A stretch of DNA of 64,000 nt. Source: Terasakiispira papahanaumokuakeensis (GTDB lineage Bacteria; Pseudomonadota; Gammaproteobacteria; Pseudomonadales; Halomonadaceae). Below are positions 44,844 to 53,359 of this stretch, one piece after another (positions within the stretch are counted from its first letter, which is position 1; every line of letters starts with the position of its first letter). The notes under the pieces were generated by a model that was not told where the DNA came from, made no database searches, and saw nothing but the letters and a program-made list of their open reading frames with translations. The stretch is taken from the NCBI RefSeq assembly GCF_001709345.1, contig NZ_MDTQ01000001.1, forward strand, positions 1,193,835 to 1,257,834. The letters run 5' to 3'. The position numbers and the translations under genes were made by a program.

Positions 44844-45680
44844 ATGGAGAGCTTTGAGCAGCACTTGGGCGCTGCGCCCTTAGGTAAAACGCAGGGGTAT
44901 GTGGATCAACATGACCCTAGTTTGTTATACCCTATTCCGCGTCAAGCACAACGAGAGCCTCTCGGAGTTGTTGCTGATCAGGTATTACCCTTCGTTGGGG
45001 AAGATGTATGGACCGCTTATGAGGTGTCCTGGTTGTTGCCGGGTGGGCGGCCTGTCGTGCGTGTTGCTGAGTTTAGAATCCCTGCTCAATCGCCCAATAT
45101 CATTGAGTCCAAGTCATTTAAACTTTATCTCAATAGCCTGAATCAGACGCGTGCTTCTCAGTCGCAAGTACAGCAGTGGCTTGAAACTCACTTAAGCGAT
45201 GCGGCTGGTGCGCCGGTGGACGTCAAGCTAATGCATTTGGATGACTGGATTGAGCGTGATATCAAGCGTCCAATAGGCCACTGTTTAGATGAACTTGAAG
45301 TGGACTGCGATGATCTGGCTGCGCCTCAGCCGGCTTTATTATCGGCTTCAGGTGATGTGGTTTCGGAACGTTTGTATAGCCATTTGTTGAAAAGTAATTG
45401 TCCGGTGACGGGGCAGCCTGATTGGGCGACAGTAGTTGTCGACTATACGGGGCCTAAAATTAATCCTGAGGGGTTGCTGCGTTATATCGTCTCTTACCGT
45501 CGCCATAATGATTTTCACGAGCACTGTGTTGAAAAGATGTTTTTGGATTTGCAGGAACGCTGTCATCCAGAGCACTTATCTGTGCAGGCGCGTTATACAC
45601 GACGTGGCGGGTTGGATATTAATCCATGGCGTAGTACAAGTGATCAACGTGCACCGGATTGGCGGGATGTCCGCCAATAG
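44844..45680 (+). CDS. queF: NADPH-dependent 7-cyano-7-deazaguanine reductase
   Basis: 278 residues from the ATG at 44844, after GGAGCAATCGCGT; an ATG five codons earlier is possible. It is the long, two-domain (YqcD) form of QueF. The N-terminal half carries the substrate-binding ESKSFKLYLNSLNQTR, and the C-terminal half has the catalytic Cys in LLKSNCPVTGQPDWA with the later HNDFHEHCVE and RRGGLDINPWRS. It reduces preQ0 to preQ1 in queuosine synthesis. No preQ1 riboswitch is apparent upstream. Confidence 0.96.
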   Translation: MESFEQHLGAAPLGKTQGYVDQHDPSLLYPIPRQAQREPLGVVADQVLPFVGEDVWTAYEVSWLLPGGRPVVRVAEFRIPAQSPNIIESKSFKLYLNSLNQTRASQSQVQQWLETHLSDAAGAPVDVKLMHLDDWIERDIKRPIGHCLDELEVDCDDLAAPQPALLSASGDVVSERLYSHLLKSNCPVTGQPDWATVVVDYTGPKINPEGLLRYIVSYRRHNDFHEHCVEKMFLDLQERCHPEHLSVQARYTRRGGLDINPWRSTSDQRAPDWRDVRQ

Positions 45681-45724
45681 CCGTCGACTGTCAGGCCGCT
45701 TGGTGGATTAGCGTTGAATGAATA

Positions 45725-45754
45725 CATGGCTCGCCCATTGTTCGGGCGGCCATG
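45725..45754. terminator. Hairpin between the convergent queF and fdhA genes
   Basis: CATGGC/GCCATG and CGCCC/GGGCG arms around a short loop, between two convergent stop codons. It has only a weak T-tract, so it is a candidate bidirectional terminator. Confidence 0.5.
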
Positions 45755-45783
45755 TCATTTCTCATCACTGGCCTGATGGATAA

Positions 45784-46971
45784 TTAGGCTGCACCAAGCA
45801 TGCCATGGGGGTCGAGCACAAACTTGCTGGCCACTCCGGCATCAAACTCAGCGTAACCTTTGGGCGCATCCTCAAGTGAAATAATCTGCGCATTGACAAT
45901 ATCTGCAATATTGAGGCGATCGTGAAGGATGGCCTGCATGAGTTGTCGATTATACTGTACGACAGGCGTTTGGCCCGTATGGAAGGATTGAGCTTTAGCC
46001 CAGCCCAAACCAAAACGTAGGCTCAGATTTCCCGTTTGAGCGGCCTTCTCCGTTGCACCGGGATCTTCAGTGACATAGAGCCCAGGAATCCCGATAGAGC
46101 CAGCTTCGCGAGTCACTTCCATCATTTGGTTGAGTACGACGGCGGGTTGTTCTCGGCCACTGTGTCCGACAGCCTCAAACCCAACGGCATCAATGGCACT
46201 ATCGACTTGCGGTTCACCAACAACCGCGGCAATCATTTCACCCAGCCGGTCATGGCGGCTTAAGTCAATGGGTTCAAATCCCATTTTTCGCGCATGTTCC
46301 AAGCGGTCTTTATTGAAGTCTCCGATCATAACGACTGCGGCACCAAGGATTCTTGCCGAGGCCGCAGCGGCTAAACCAACAGGGCCAGCACCTGCAACAT
46401 AAACGGTGGAACCTACACCGACTCCGGCTTTGAGTGCACCATGGAATCCTGTCGGTAAGATATCGCTCAGCATCGTGAGATCACGGATTTTAGCTAAGGC
46501 CTGATCTCTATCCGGGAACTTGAGCAAGTTGAAATCGGCGTAAGGCACCATAACATAGTGTGCTTGACCACCAACCCAGCCGCCCATATCAACATAACCA
46601 TAAGCGCCGCCTGCACGATCTTCATTGACATGCAAGCAGACGCCGGTATGGCCTTCTTTACAAGTGCGGCAGCGACCACACGCGACATTGAAGGGTACAG
46701 AGACTAAATCACCGATATTCAGAAACTCGACGTCTTTTCCTTTTTCAATCACTTCCCCAGTGATTTCATGGCCTAACACCATGCCTGCTGGAGCGGTCGT
46801 TCGTCCGCGTACCATGTGTTGATCGGAACCGCAGATATTGGTCGACACCACTTTGAGGATCACGGCGTGCTCGATAGGCTGGCCGTGCGGGTTTTGCATT
46901 TTAGGGTAATCAATATCCCGTACTTCAACTTTGCCGGGCTCGACGTATACCACTCCACGATTGCTGGCCAT
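45784..46971 (-). CDS. fdhA: Glutathione-independent formaldehyde dehydrogenase
   Basis: 395 residues from the ATG at 46971, five bases after AGGAG. Zinc-dependent medium-chain dehydrogenase with the text of Pseudomonas putida FdhA: catalytic-zinc motifs NICGSDQHMVRG and LGHEITGEV, structural-zinc Cys cluster CGRCRTCKEGHTGVC, GGAYGYVDMGGWVGGQAHYV and the Rossmann motif AGAGPVGLAAAASARILGA. It oxidises formaldehyde (or other aldehydes by dismutation) with tightly bound NAD and without glutathione. It is divergent from rlmM. Confidence 0.94.
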   Translation of the reverse strand: MASNRGVVYVEPGKVEVRDIDYPKMQNPHGQPIEHAVILKVVSTNICGSDQHMVRGRTTAPAGMVLGHEITGEVIEKGKDVEFLNIGDLVSVPFNVACGRCRTCKEGHTGVCLHVNEDRAGGAYGYVDMGGWVGGQAHYVMVPYADFNLLKFPDRDQALAKIRDLTMLSDILPTGFHGALKAGVGVGSTVYVAGAGPVGLAAAASARILGAAVVMIGDFNKDRLEHARKMGFEPIDLSRHDRLGEMIAAVVGEPQVDSAIDAVGFEAVGHSGREQPAVVLNQMMEVTREAGSIGIPGLYVTEDPGATEKAAQTGNLSLRFGLGWAKAQSFHTGQTPVVQYNRQLMQAILHDRLNIADIVNAQIISLEDAPKGYAEFDAGVASKFVLDPHGMLGAA

Positions 46972-47403
46972 AAATACTCCTGACTGTTCAAAGCATAAGG
47001 TGTTTAAACATCTTGTTCGAATAATCCGTTTAAAGCGTGGAAATGCCCCTGGGAACAGGAAGTTGTCCTGTATAGGCCATCGATGCATTTCCGGTGTGCT
47101 CTGTTGCGCCTGACTCGTGTGATCCTGTTGCCCATGTTGCATCCGTGCTTCAGGATCACTCGCAGAATAGCAATCTCATGTTCAGCTAAGGAAGAGACTT
47201 GTATGACATGAGGGCTCATTCTTTAGTCCCATGTCGTTTTTTCTGGACGGTGTTTTTTATCGTCTGTGTATGAATAGGGGCTAAGGGGTGGTGTGTCATT
47301 CGCACGTTTTTGATGACGGGAAAGTGTTAGAATTGCTTCCTTTAATCTATTTGCTTCGTGCAATTTATTTTTTGTGCGATTCGTTTGTTCTGTGGAGAAT
47401 ATG

Positions 47404-48489
47404 ATGCCCGCTCAGCACCTGCCTGATAACCTTGAAACGCTTGTGCTCTATTGTCGTGCTGGGTTTGAATCCGACTGTGCGCTTGAGGTGCAAACCAAGG
47501 CTGCTGAACTTGGTATTTATGGTTATTGCAAGACGGGCGAAGCCTATGTCTGTTTTGTGCCTGCCAATGGCCGACAAGATATTGAACGGTTATTAGGTCA
47601 ACTGCACTTGGACCAATTAGTGTTTGCGCGCCAATGGTATCCCGTTGTGGTGCTGGCTCATCTGGATCGTGAGAATCGTCTAGGTCCTGTGTTTGAGGCG
47701 CTTGCCGGTTGGCCCAGAGCGGGGCAGTTGGTGGTTGAATACCCCGATACCAATGACGGTAAGGCATTGGTTGGGCTAGGTAAGTCATTATCCAAACCTT
47801 TACTCAGTAAGTTACAGAAGCAAAATCGCCTCACTCGCAAGCTGAGATCGGATCTACCGACGCTGTTTGTCTTTTTGGTTGCAGGCGATACGCTCATGTT
47901 GGGTTGGGGATGCCCCGATGAGATTAATCCGCATCCTATGGGAATTCGACGTTTGAAGTTTCCTAAGGAGGCTCCTAGCCGCTCCACACTCAAGTTGGAA
48001 GAGGCGTGGCATCAATTTATTCCTGCTGATCAATGGGATCAGCGACTGGCGCCAGGGATGAAAGCCGTTGATTTAGGCGCCGCGCCAGGGGGGTGGACCT
48101 GGCAGCTGGTACAGCGCCATATGATGGTGACCGCGGTAGATAATGGTCCAATGAATGCAGGCTTAATGGATTCAGGCCAAGTGGAGCATGTTCGAGAGGA
48201 TGGCTACGCCTGGCAGCCAAGCAAAGGGGTGGAATGGATGGTCTGCGATATCGTGGACAAACCCGCGCGTACTGCCGATATGGTCATTCAGTGGCTGTTA
48301 AATGGCTGGTGTCGACAGACCATTTTTAACCTCAAACTCCCGATGAAAAAACGATGGGATGCCGTGGATTTGGCTTTGTCACATATCCAATCTGCGTTGG
48401 ACGAAGCTGGACTTCGCTATCAGATGGCGTGTAAGCATCTCTATCATGATCGAGAGGAAGTCACGGTCTACATCTGGCGCCAATCTTGA
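47404..48489 (+). CDS. rlmM: 23S rRNA 2'-O-ribose C2498 methyltransferase
   Basis: 361 residues from the ATG at 47404, six bases after GGAG; an ATG one codon earlier is too close. N-terminal THUMP-like region (LVLYCRAGFESDCALEV), then a Rossmann-like methyltransferase with AdoMet motif VDLGAAPGGWTWQL, MGIRRLKFPKEAPSRSTLKLEEAW, MVCDIVDKPA and the catalytic lysine motif FNLKLPMKKRW, ending LYHDREEVTVYIWR. It methylates C2498 of 23S rRNA. The family match to E. coli RlmM is strong. Confidence 0.96.
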   Translation: MPAQHLPDNLETLVLYCRAGFESDCALEVQTKAAELGIYGYCKTGEAYVCFVPANGRQDIERLLGQLHLDQLVFARQWYPVVVLAHLDRENRLGPVFEALAGWPRAGQLVVEYPDTNDGKALVGLGKSLSKPLLSKLQKQNRLTRKLRSDLPTLFVFLVAGDTLMLGWGCPDEINPHPMGIRRLKFPKEAPSRSTLKLEEAWHQFIPADQWDQRLAPGMKAVDLGAAPGGWTWQLVQRHMMVTAVDNGPMNAGLMDSGQVEHVREDGYAWQPSKGVEWMVCDIVDKPARTADMVIQWLLNGWCRQTIFNLKLPMKKRWDAVDLALSHIQSALDEAGLRYQMACKHLYHDREEVTVYIWRQS

Positions 48490-48634
48490 GTTCATAGTGT
48501 CAATCAGTTTGTTCATGCGTGTAATGTATATCTTTTTGTCTCATTGTGTTGAATGAGTGGGCCTGCACCTTGGCGGCCTTGAAACGCTTTATATAATAGC
48601 GCCTTCTTTTAAATCGCAGGGATGTTGCATCACG

Positions 48635-49147
48635 ATGAAAGTTTGGGGCCTATTATTTGCGATGCTGGTGTTGTCCGGCTGTGCCGGTCATCAGTACAAA
48701 GACTATGCGCGAGAAGTAACGCCAGAGTCTGTCGAGATTTTTGATACCACCGGCGGTGATCCTGACGCGGCGACTGTTTACGGTATATCCCGACCCAATC
48801 AGAGCTTTGTGGGTGAGCACCAGCTTATCCTCTTTTCTAAAGTGGATGATACCCCTCTTCCCAATGCTCAACGGGGTGGCTTCTTGAGGACTGATGTGAC
48901 CGGATATCAAGCGATTAAGGTGTCGCCTGGTAAGCATAATCTGAGTTACTTCTTTGTCTCTGCTGGTTATTTGACATGGCATGCTAAAGACCTTGAGTAT
49001 AATCGTATGGATTTTGAGCCTAAAGGCGTTTACGTCTTGGATTGGGCGATACGAGTCAGCAATTACGGTACTGGCTATGTGACTAAGGGGTTGCAGTCGG
49101 TTGTTCGAAAAGCTCAAGCGCGTGACTTTGATTTTTCTGACGATTAG
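48635..49147 (+). CDS. Lipoprotein of unknown function
   Basis: 170 residues from the ATG at 48635. A lipoprotein signal is clear: MKVWGLLFAMLVLSGC with the lipidated Cys at 16, followed by AG, so the protein probably moves to the outer membrane. The mature part is beta-rich (VGEHQLILFSKVDDTPLPNAQRG, VSPGKHNLSYFFVSAGY, GVYVLDWAIRVS) with the GxHxL text often seen in carboxypeptidase-like or DUF2846-type lipoproteins. The family is uncertain. It is a single gene ended by a strong bidirectional terminator. Confidence 0.8.
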   Translation: MKVWGLLFAMLVLSGCAGHQYKDYAREVTPESVEIFDTTGGDPDAATVYGISRPNQSFVGEHQLILFSKVDDTPLPNAQRGGFLRTDVTGYQAIKVSPGKHNLSYFFVSAGYLTWHAKDLEYNRMDFEPKGVYVLDWAIRVSNYGTGYVTKGLQSVVRKAQARDFDFSDD

Positions 49148-49275
49148 CGACCTTTGGGGTTGATTTTGTCTGAGCTGTTGGTGGATTTTTGCATGTAAGG
49201 TGGTGTCAGTGTGTAGATATTTCACCGAGTGGCTAGGTGGCGGAGTGATGTATACCGCAACGCAATGACGCTCAT

Positions 49276-49316
49276 GAAAACGACCTGAGCGGCTTGTGGC
49301 TGCTCAGGTCGTTTTC
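49276..49316. terminator. Bidirectional intrinsic terminator
   Basis: Perfect 15-base stem GAAAACGACCTGAGC/GCTCAGGTCGTTTTC with an 11-base loop. A-rich and T-rich arms serve both the lipoprotein gene and the convergent NAD(P)-binding gene. Confidence 0.92.
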
Positions 49317-49380
49317 TGTTATTGCAATGCTTGTATCGCTCTGTCGGGCCCGTTGAATGAGAGGCCCGCTGGGCGAGGTG

Positions 49381-49989
49381 TTAATAACCGACCGTAAATC
49401 GCTGACGGCTATGCTGTGGATTTTCGATTTCATCCACCATGGCGATGGCATAGTCTTCAAATGAGATGCTAGAACCTGCTTCATTGCTTAATAAGGCATC
49501 TTGTCCTAAACGGAACTTTCCTGTGCGCTCACCTGGTATGAACATGGCGGAGGGTGAAAGGAAGGTCCAGTCCAGATCAGTCACTTGCTTCAGTTGGGTA
49601 AGGAACGTTGTTCCTGCACGGGCTTCTGCAGCATAGGCTTCAGGGAAGTCAGGTTGATCAATCAGCATTTGACCCGGCGCCACTTCAAGGCTTCCTGCAC
49701 CGCCAACGACCAAGTAGCGAGGTGTTCCCGATTGGCGTACAGCCTGGATCAGTGTTTCAAAGTCGCTATCGAGAAAGTGAACGGCACTCACGACAGCATC
49801 ATGGCCTTGCAGCTGCTTTGCTGTGGCATCGATATCAAATAAGTCACCTTGAATGGGGGTGACGCCAGGAAGTGAGGCAATTTTTTCAGGATGTCGGGCA
49901 ATGGCTGTGACTGTATGTCCTCGATCAGATAGTTCTTTGATAATTCTTGAGCCGGCTTGGCCTGATGCGCCAATGAGTGCAATGTTCAT
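49381..49989 (-). CDS. NAD(P)-binding oxidoreductase (YwnB/NmrA-like)
   Basis: 202 residues, start ATG nine bases after AGGAG. N-terminal nucleotide-binding motif IALIGASGQAGSRIIKELSDRGH, then VTAIARHPEKI and DAVVSAVHF, typical of atypical short-chain dehydrogenases with a NAD(P)H-binding domain. Members include YwnB and flavin reductases; no catalytic YxxxK is seen. It is divergent from an HxlR-type regulator gene, and such pairs usually form a small redox-responsive unit. The substrate is unknown. Confidence 0.85.
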   Translation of the reverse strand: MNIALIGASGQAGSRIIKELSDRGHTVTAIARHPEKIASLPGVTPIQGDLFDIDATAKQLQGHDAVVSAVHFLDSDFETLIQAVRQSGTPRYLVVGGAGSLEVAPGQMLIDQPDFPEAYAAEARAGTTFLTQLKQVTDLDWTFLSPSAMFIPGERTGKFRLGQDALLSNEAGSSISFEDYAIAMVDEIENPQHSRQRFTVGY

Positions 49990-50226
49990 TGAGTTGACTC
50001 CTGAGTAATGGATTCATGTATCATCATGGGATGAAATAGTGACTCAGTCTGCTTTGTAGACTATGTGGGTTAGGTTAGGATTAATCGTTGTGCTGAACAA
50101 GGAGTCATCGCCATGAGACTAGGTCACATGGTGATGACCATGGCCTGCACTGGGGCTTTGTAAGTCGTTATTGATCATCAAATGGGATTGGACCCAACAA
50201 TCGGATTGGGTCAAGCGGGAATTGAT

Positions 50227-50658
50227 ATGCCAAAGATTTCATCATCTAAAACGTCACCCTTATCGGTTCATTCAGCTTCGGCCAATGAACCTCCTTTTGA
50301 GCAGCCTTGCCCCATTCGTGATGTTTTAAACCGTATTGGTGACCAGTGGAGCTTGTTAGTTCTGGAAACGTTATATCCTGAGAAAAAGCGCTTTAATGAA
50401 CTGATGCGCGAAATCGGTGATATTTCTAAGCAGATGCTCTCTCGCACTTTAAAAAAACTAGAGCAAGATGGCTTCATTACACGGGAAGTGTACCCAGAAA
50501 TTCCACCGCGCGTTGAGTACGAACTAACGCCCCTGGGCCATTCATTTCTTAAACCAATGCGGACACTGGTGGGCTGGGCAGATGATCATCATCGCGATAT
50601 TGTGAACGCTCGGCAACGTTATCAGCCTGCCGAGCGTCAGTGGCAACAGCCTAAATGA
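50227..50658 (+). CDS. HxlR family transcriptional regulator
   Basis: 143 residues from the ATG at 50227; an in-frame ATG at 50182 is less likely. Winged-helix core with the HxlR signature: CPIRDVLNRIGDQWSLLVLETL, where Cys27 or so precedes the helix and may sense redox or electrophiles, then FNELMREIGDISKQMLSRTLKKLEQDGFI and the wing VEYELTPLGHSFL. It probably regulates the divergent oxidoreductase gene. Its stop lies nine bases from that of the convergent yceI-like gene. Confidence 0.88.
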   Translation: MPKISSSKTSPLSVHSASANEPPFEQPCPIRDVLNRIGDQWSLLVLETLYPEKKRFNELMREIGDISKQMLSRTLKKLEQDGFITREVYPEIPPRVEYELTPLGHSFLKPMRTLVGWADDHHRDIVNARQRYQPAERQWQQPK

Positions 50659-50667
50659 CGTTGAGGA

Positions 50668-51321
50668 CTACTGTGCGGTCGCTTCTGATGAAATATGTAA
50701 TGTCACTTCATCGCTGACATGTGGGACATATTTATCCAGATTAAAGTCACTTCGCTTAATGACTGTCTTGGCATCAAACCCTAGCGCTGGAACTTTCGCC
50801 ATGGGATGTTCGCCGATTTTATTTAAAGTGGCGTGGAAGACAACCGGTTGTGAAATCTCTTTAATGACGAGGCTGCCATGAACATTGTATTGGGGTTGCC
50901 CTGCTGCATTGTGTCCGGCTGCTTCAACGTGACTGCTGGTGAAAGTCGCATTAGGGTGAGCTTGAACATCAAAGTAAGTGGCGTTCATTAATTCTTGAGT
51001 CAGTTCTGGAACGCCTGTCTTGATTGTATTGACCGGTAGAGTGATCTCGACACTGGATTTTGTGGGGTCATCTTGATCAAATTGGATGGTGCCACGGACT
51101 TTATTGAAAGTGGCTGTCGGATGGGAAAAACCAAAATGCGCCCATGACGCAATCACACTGGTATGCGTTGGGTCTAGTTGGTAAGCCTTGGTCTCTGCAG
51201 CGGCATTGCCAGTGAAGAAGGTCAGTAGGCCTAGGAGCATTAAAGCGCGTCTGAAACCGCCGCCATAACACGCCATCATGAAGTCACTTCTGCTGGTTTG
51301 AGTGATGAGTCTGCTTAGCAT
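50668..51321 (-). CDS. YceI family periplasmic protein
   Basis: 217 residues from the ATG at 51321, which has a near-perfect Shine-Dalgarno (AAGGAGGTATCGAT). A rather long N-terminus precedes a signal hydrophobic stretch (ALMLLGLLTFFTGNAAAE, cleavage near residue 42). The mature part is the YceI lipid-binding barrel: YQLDPTHTSVIASWAHFGFS, SSVEITLPVNTIKTG, YFDVQAHPNATFTS. Family members bind isoprenoids such as polyprenyl chains in the periplasm. The function here is not known, and the gene is not next to a quinone gene, although a cytochrome b561 gene lies 1.1 kb away. Confidence 0.88.
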   Translation of the reverse strand: MLSRLITQTSRSDFMMACYGGGFRRALMLLGLLTFFTGNAAAETKAYQLDPTHTSVIASWAHFGFSHPTATFNKVRGTIQFDQDDPTKSSVEITLPVNTIKTGVPELTQELMNATYFDVQAHPNATFTSSHVEAAGHNAAGQPQYNVHGSLVIKEISQPVVFHATLNKIGEHPMAKVPALGFDAKTVIKRSDFNLDKYVPHVSDEVTLHISSEATAQ

Positions 51322-51580
51322 ATCGATACCTCCTTGGCTGGCTCTATATCGGATGTACAATACTTTGCCCTTGATATCGACTGACCTCAAATAAGTGGCG
51401 CTGTTCCGTTGAGGTCATACCACTTCATGATGTTGATTCCCTTGTGTTTTGATTAGAATAAAGGGGCTATATTGCGTCGCCTTCTTGATTAAATTTTGTC
51501 AATCAAATAGACCGCTAATCAAAGAGGGCGTTAATAACCCGTATGAAGTCAACTCACTCAACTCTGGATTACCCCTCATA

Positions 51581-52372
51581 ATGAAAAAAACACTATCGCT
51601 GGCACTTTGTTTGGTTTCTCTTGCTTTGACGCCATGGACGTCTGTGCAAGCTGAGCAGGTTTCACGACTCGATCGGGTGAAAGAGACTCACACATTAAGT
51701 GTCTGCACGACTGGAGACTATAAGCCTTACAGCTACCTGCGCCCGGATGGTCAATATGAAGGGATTGATGTGGCGATGGCGCAATCTTTGGCTGAAAGCT
51801 TGGAGGCCGAAGTCAAATGGGTCCCCACCACATGGAAAACACTGATGCCAGATTTTCTGGCCAAAGATTGTGATATTGCTGTTGGTGGCATTTCTATCAC
51901 ATTGCAACGTCAGCAGCAGGCTTGGTATGCCAAATCTCTAGGGACTGATGGCAAAATTCCGCTGGTTCGTTGTGAAGATCAAGCGCGTTACGAAACTGTG
52001 GCTCAAATGAACCGGGCTGATGTTCGATTGGTTGAGCCTGCTGGGGGCACCAATGAAGCCTTTGTTCATCGTTATTTGCCTGAGGCTCAGCTCAACCTGT
52101 TTCATGATAATGTGACGATTTTTCAGCAATTGGTGGATCATAAAGCAGATGTCATGATTACGGATGCCTCTGAAGCGTTATACCAACAAAAACGTTTTCC
52201 AGGATTATGTGCGGTCAATCCTGATCAGCCGCTGCAATATGGTGAAAAAGCCTACTTATTGCCCCGTGATGATATGAGTTGGAAGCAGTATGTTGATCAA
52301 TGGCTACATTTGAGCCAAGAGACGGGGGCATACAGCCGTATGGCTGAACAGTGGATTGGTGCACAGCCTTAA
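51581..52372 (+). CDS. pheC: Periplasmic cyclohexadienyl dehydratase
   Basis: 263 residues from the ATG at 51581, with a signal peptide (MKKTLSLALCLVSLALTPW, cleavage after VQA). Solute-binding-protein fold with strong text similarity to Pseudomonas aeruginosa PheC: SRLDRVKETHTLSVCTTGDYKP, DIAVGGISITLQRQQ, VEPAGGTNEAFVHRYLP, FQQLVDHKADVMITDASEA and EKAYLLPRDD with VDQWLHL. PheC converts prephenate to phenylpyruvate and arogenate to phenylalanine in the periplasm. An amino-acid ABC binding protein is the alternative, but no ABC genes follow. Confidence 0.87.
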   Translation: MKKTLSLALCLVSLALTPWTSVQAEQVSRLDRVKETHTLSVCTTGDYKPYSYLRPDGQYEGIDVAMAQSLAESLEAEVKWVPTTWKTLMPDFLAKDCDIAVGGISITLQRQQQAWYAKSLGTDGKIPLVRCEDQARYETVAQMNRADVRLVEPAGGTNEAFVHRYLPEAQLNLFHDNVTIFQQLVDHKADVMITDASEALYQQKRFPGLCAVNPDQPLQYGEKAYLLPRDDMSWKQYVDQWLHLSQETGAYSRMAEQWIGAQP

Positions 52373-52379
52373 ACCGTAT

Positions 52380-52441
52380 GGCTCATGACGTTCAACATGA
52401 CGACGGAATAAAGCACCGAGTGTGTCTTGGCGTCATGAGCC
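52380..52441. repeat. 11-bp inverted repeat with a long loop after pheC
   Basis: GGCTCATGACG (52380-52390) and CGTCATGAGCC (52431-52441) can pair around a 40-base loop that itself repeats CATGACG. No T-tract follows. It may be a weak terminator or a protein site. Confidence 0.6.
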
Positions 52442-52469
52442 CTCTGGAAATACGTTAAGATTGAATCTG

Positions 52470-53084
52470 TTAGATTGATGGGGTGCGTTGAGTGCCACTT
52501 GCTTTGGGCGTGAGTGCCCCGGTCATTTTGTCCAATGTTTTATCCTTCCATAGCCATTGGTGCACGCCCACCATGGCAATATGACCGATGACTAAGGCCA
52601 ATAGTAGCCAAGCCATGACACCATGAAGCAGGTCCGCAGGGGTCATGAGCCACGAGATTTCACGCCCCGATGAGGGGATTAATTCAATACTGTAGAACTC
52701 GAAAGCTCGATTCCGACCATAATGGCGTAAAAGTGCTAACCCTGGAATAAGTATGAGTAATCCGTAAAACAGATGGTGTACAGCTCTGGCTGCTTGCCCG
52801 GTGAAACGCTTTTCTGAGGCTGGCCTTTGATGGCGTTGGTGAAAACGCCACAGGCTGCGGATAACGATTACAACCAATAGCATCAAGCCAACTGCGCCAT
52901 GCGGAGCAATCTGGGCCAGCTGCATTGTCAATGCGGTTTTACCTAATAATCCCCAGCTGATAATCACGATGAATTGAGCAATGACAAGGCTTGCCGTGAG
53001 CCAGTGGAGAATACGGCTGATACGCCCATAACGTGCTGGTGTATCGAGCCAAGGAGAACAGGGGGTTGGTGGAGGTGTTGACAT
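52470..53084 (-). CDS. Cytochrome b561 family protein
   Basis: 204 residues from the ATG at 53084, after GAAAGGATCTCTC. Four membrane segments carrying paired His ligands for two b-type haems: SRILHWLTASLVIAQF, APHGAVGLMLLVVIVIRSLWRFH, AVHHLFYGLLILIPGL and HGVMAWLLLALVIGHIAMVGVHQWLWKD. It matches the CybB-type cytochrome b561 of the inner membrane, which moves electrons between quinol and a partner. No partner gene lies beside it. Confidence 0.9.
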   Translation of the reverse strand: MSTPPPTPCSPWLDTPARYGRISRILHWLTASLVIAQFIVIISWGLLGKTALTMQLAQIAPHGAVGLMLLVVIVIRSLWRFHQRHQRPASEKRFTGQAARAVHHLFYGLLILIPGLALLRHYGRNRAFEFYSIELIPSSGREISWLMTPADLLHGVMAWLLLALVIGHIAMVGVHQWLWKDKTLDKMTGALTPKASGTQRTPSI

Positions 53085-53295
53085 GAGAGATCCTTTCAAT
53101 CGAGGGTCATCAGAGGTGAGGGGTCGGTTTAATTGAAAACTAAAGCACCTAAAGACTCTGAATATAACGGAAAGGTTCCTCATGGTGGCCTAAGTGAGTG
53201 GCAGCAATAATGTGAAGACGAAGAGGTTTCTTGCGGTCTAGCGGGTGGTTAGAGGCGTGTCAGAGCATCAGTGACGTCACTCACGTGGGCTCAAG

Positions 53296-53329
53296 CCCCC
53301 ATCAAGGGCGTGGAAGCCGTTGATGGGGG
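53296..53329. terminator. Strong hairpin downstream of the APC permease gene
   Basis: Perfect 10-base stem CCCCCATCAA/TTGATGGGGG with a 14-base loop, about 30 bases after the minus-strand permease stop. It lacks a T-tract, so a terminator role is likely but not certain. Confidence 0.5.
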
Positions 53330-53359
53330 GATGTTTAAAATTGAGCGTTTAGCTCTGAA

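Noticed and set aside
48653-49225. 190-codon minus-strand frame over the lipoprotein gene
   Set aside because: The plus strand has a clear lipobox and coding pattern; the antisense frame has none.
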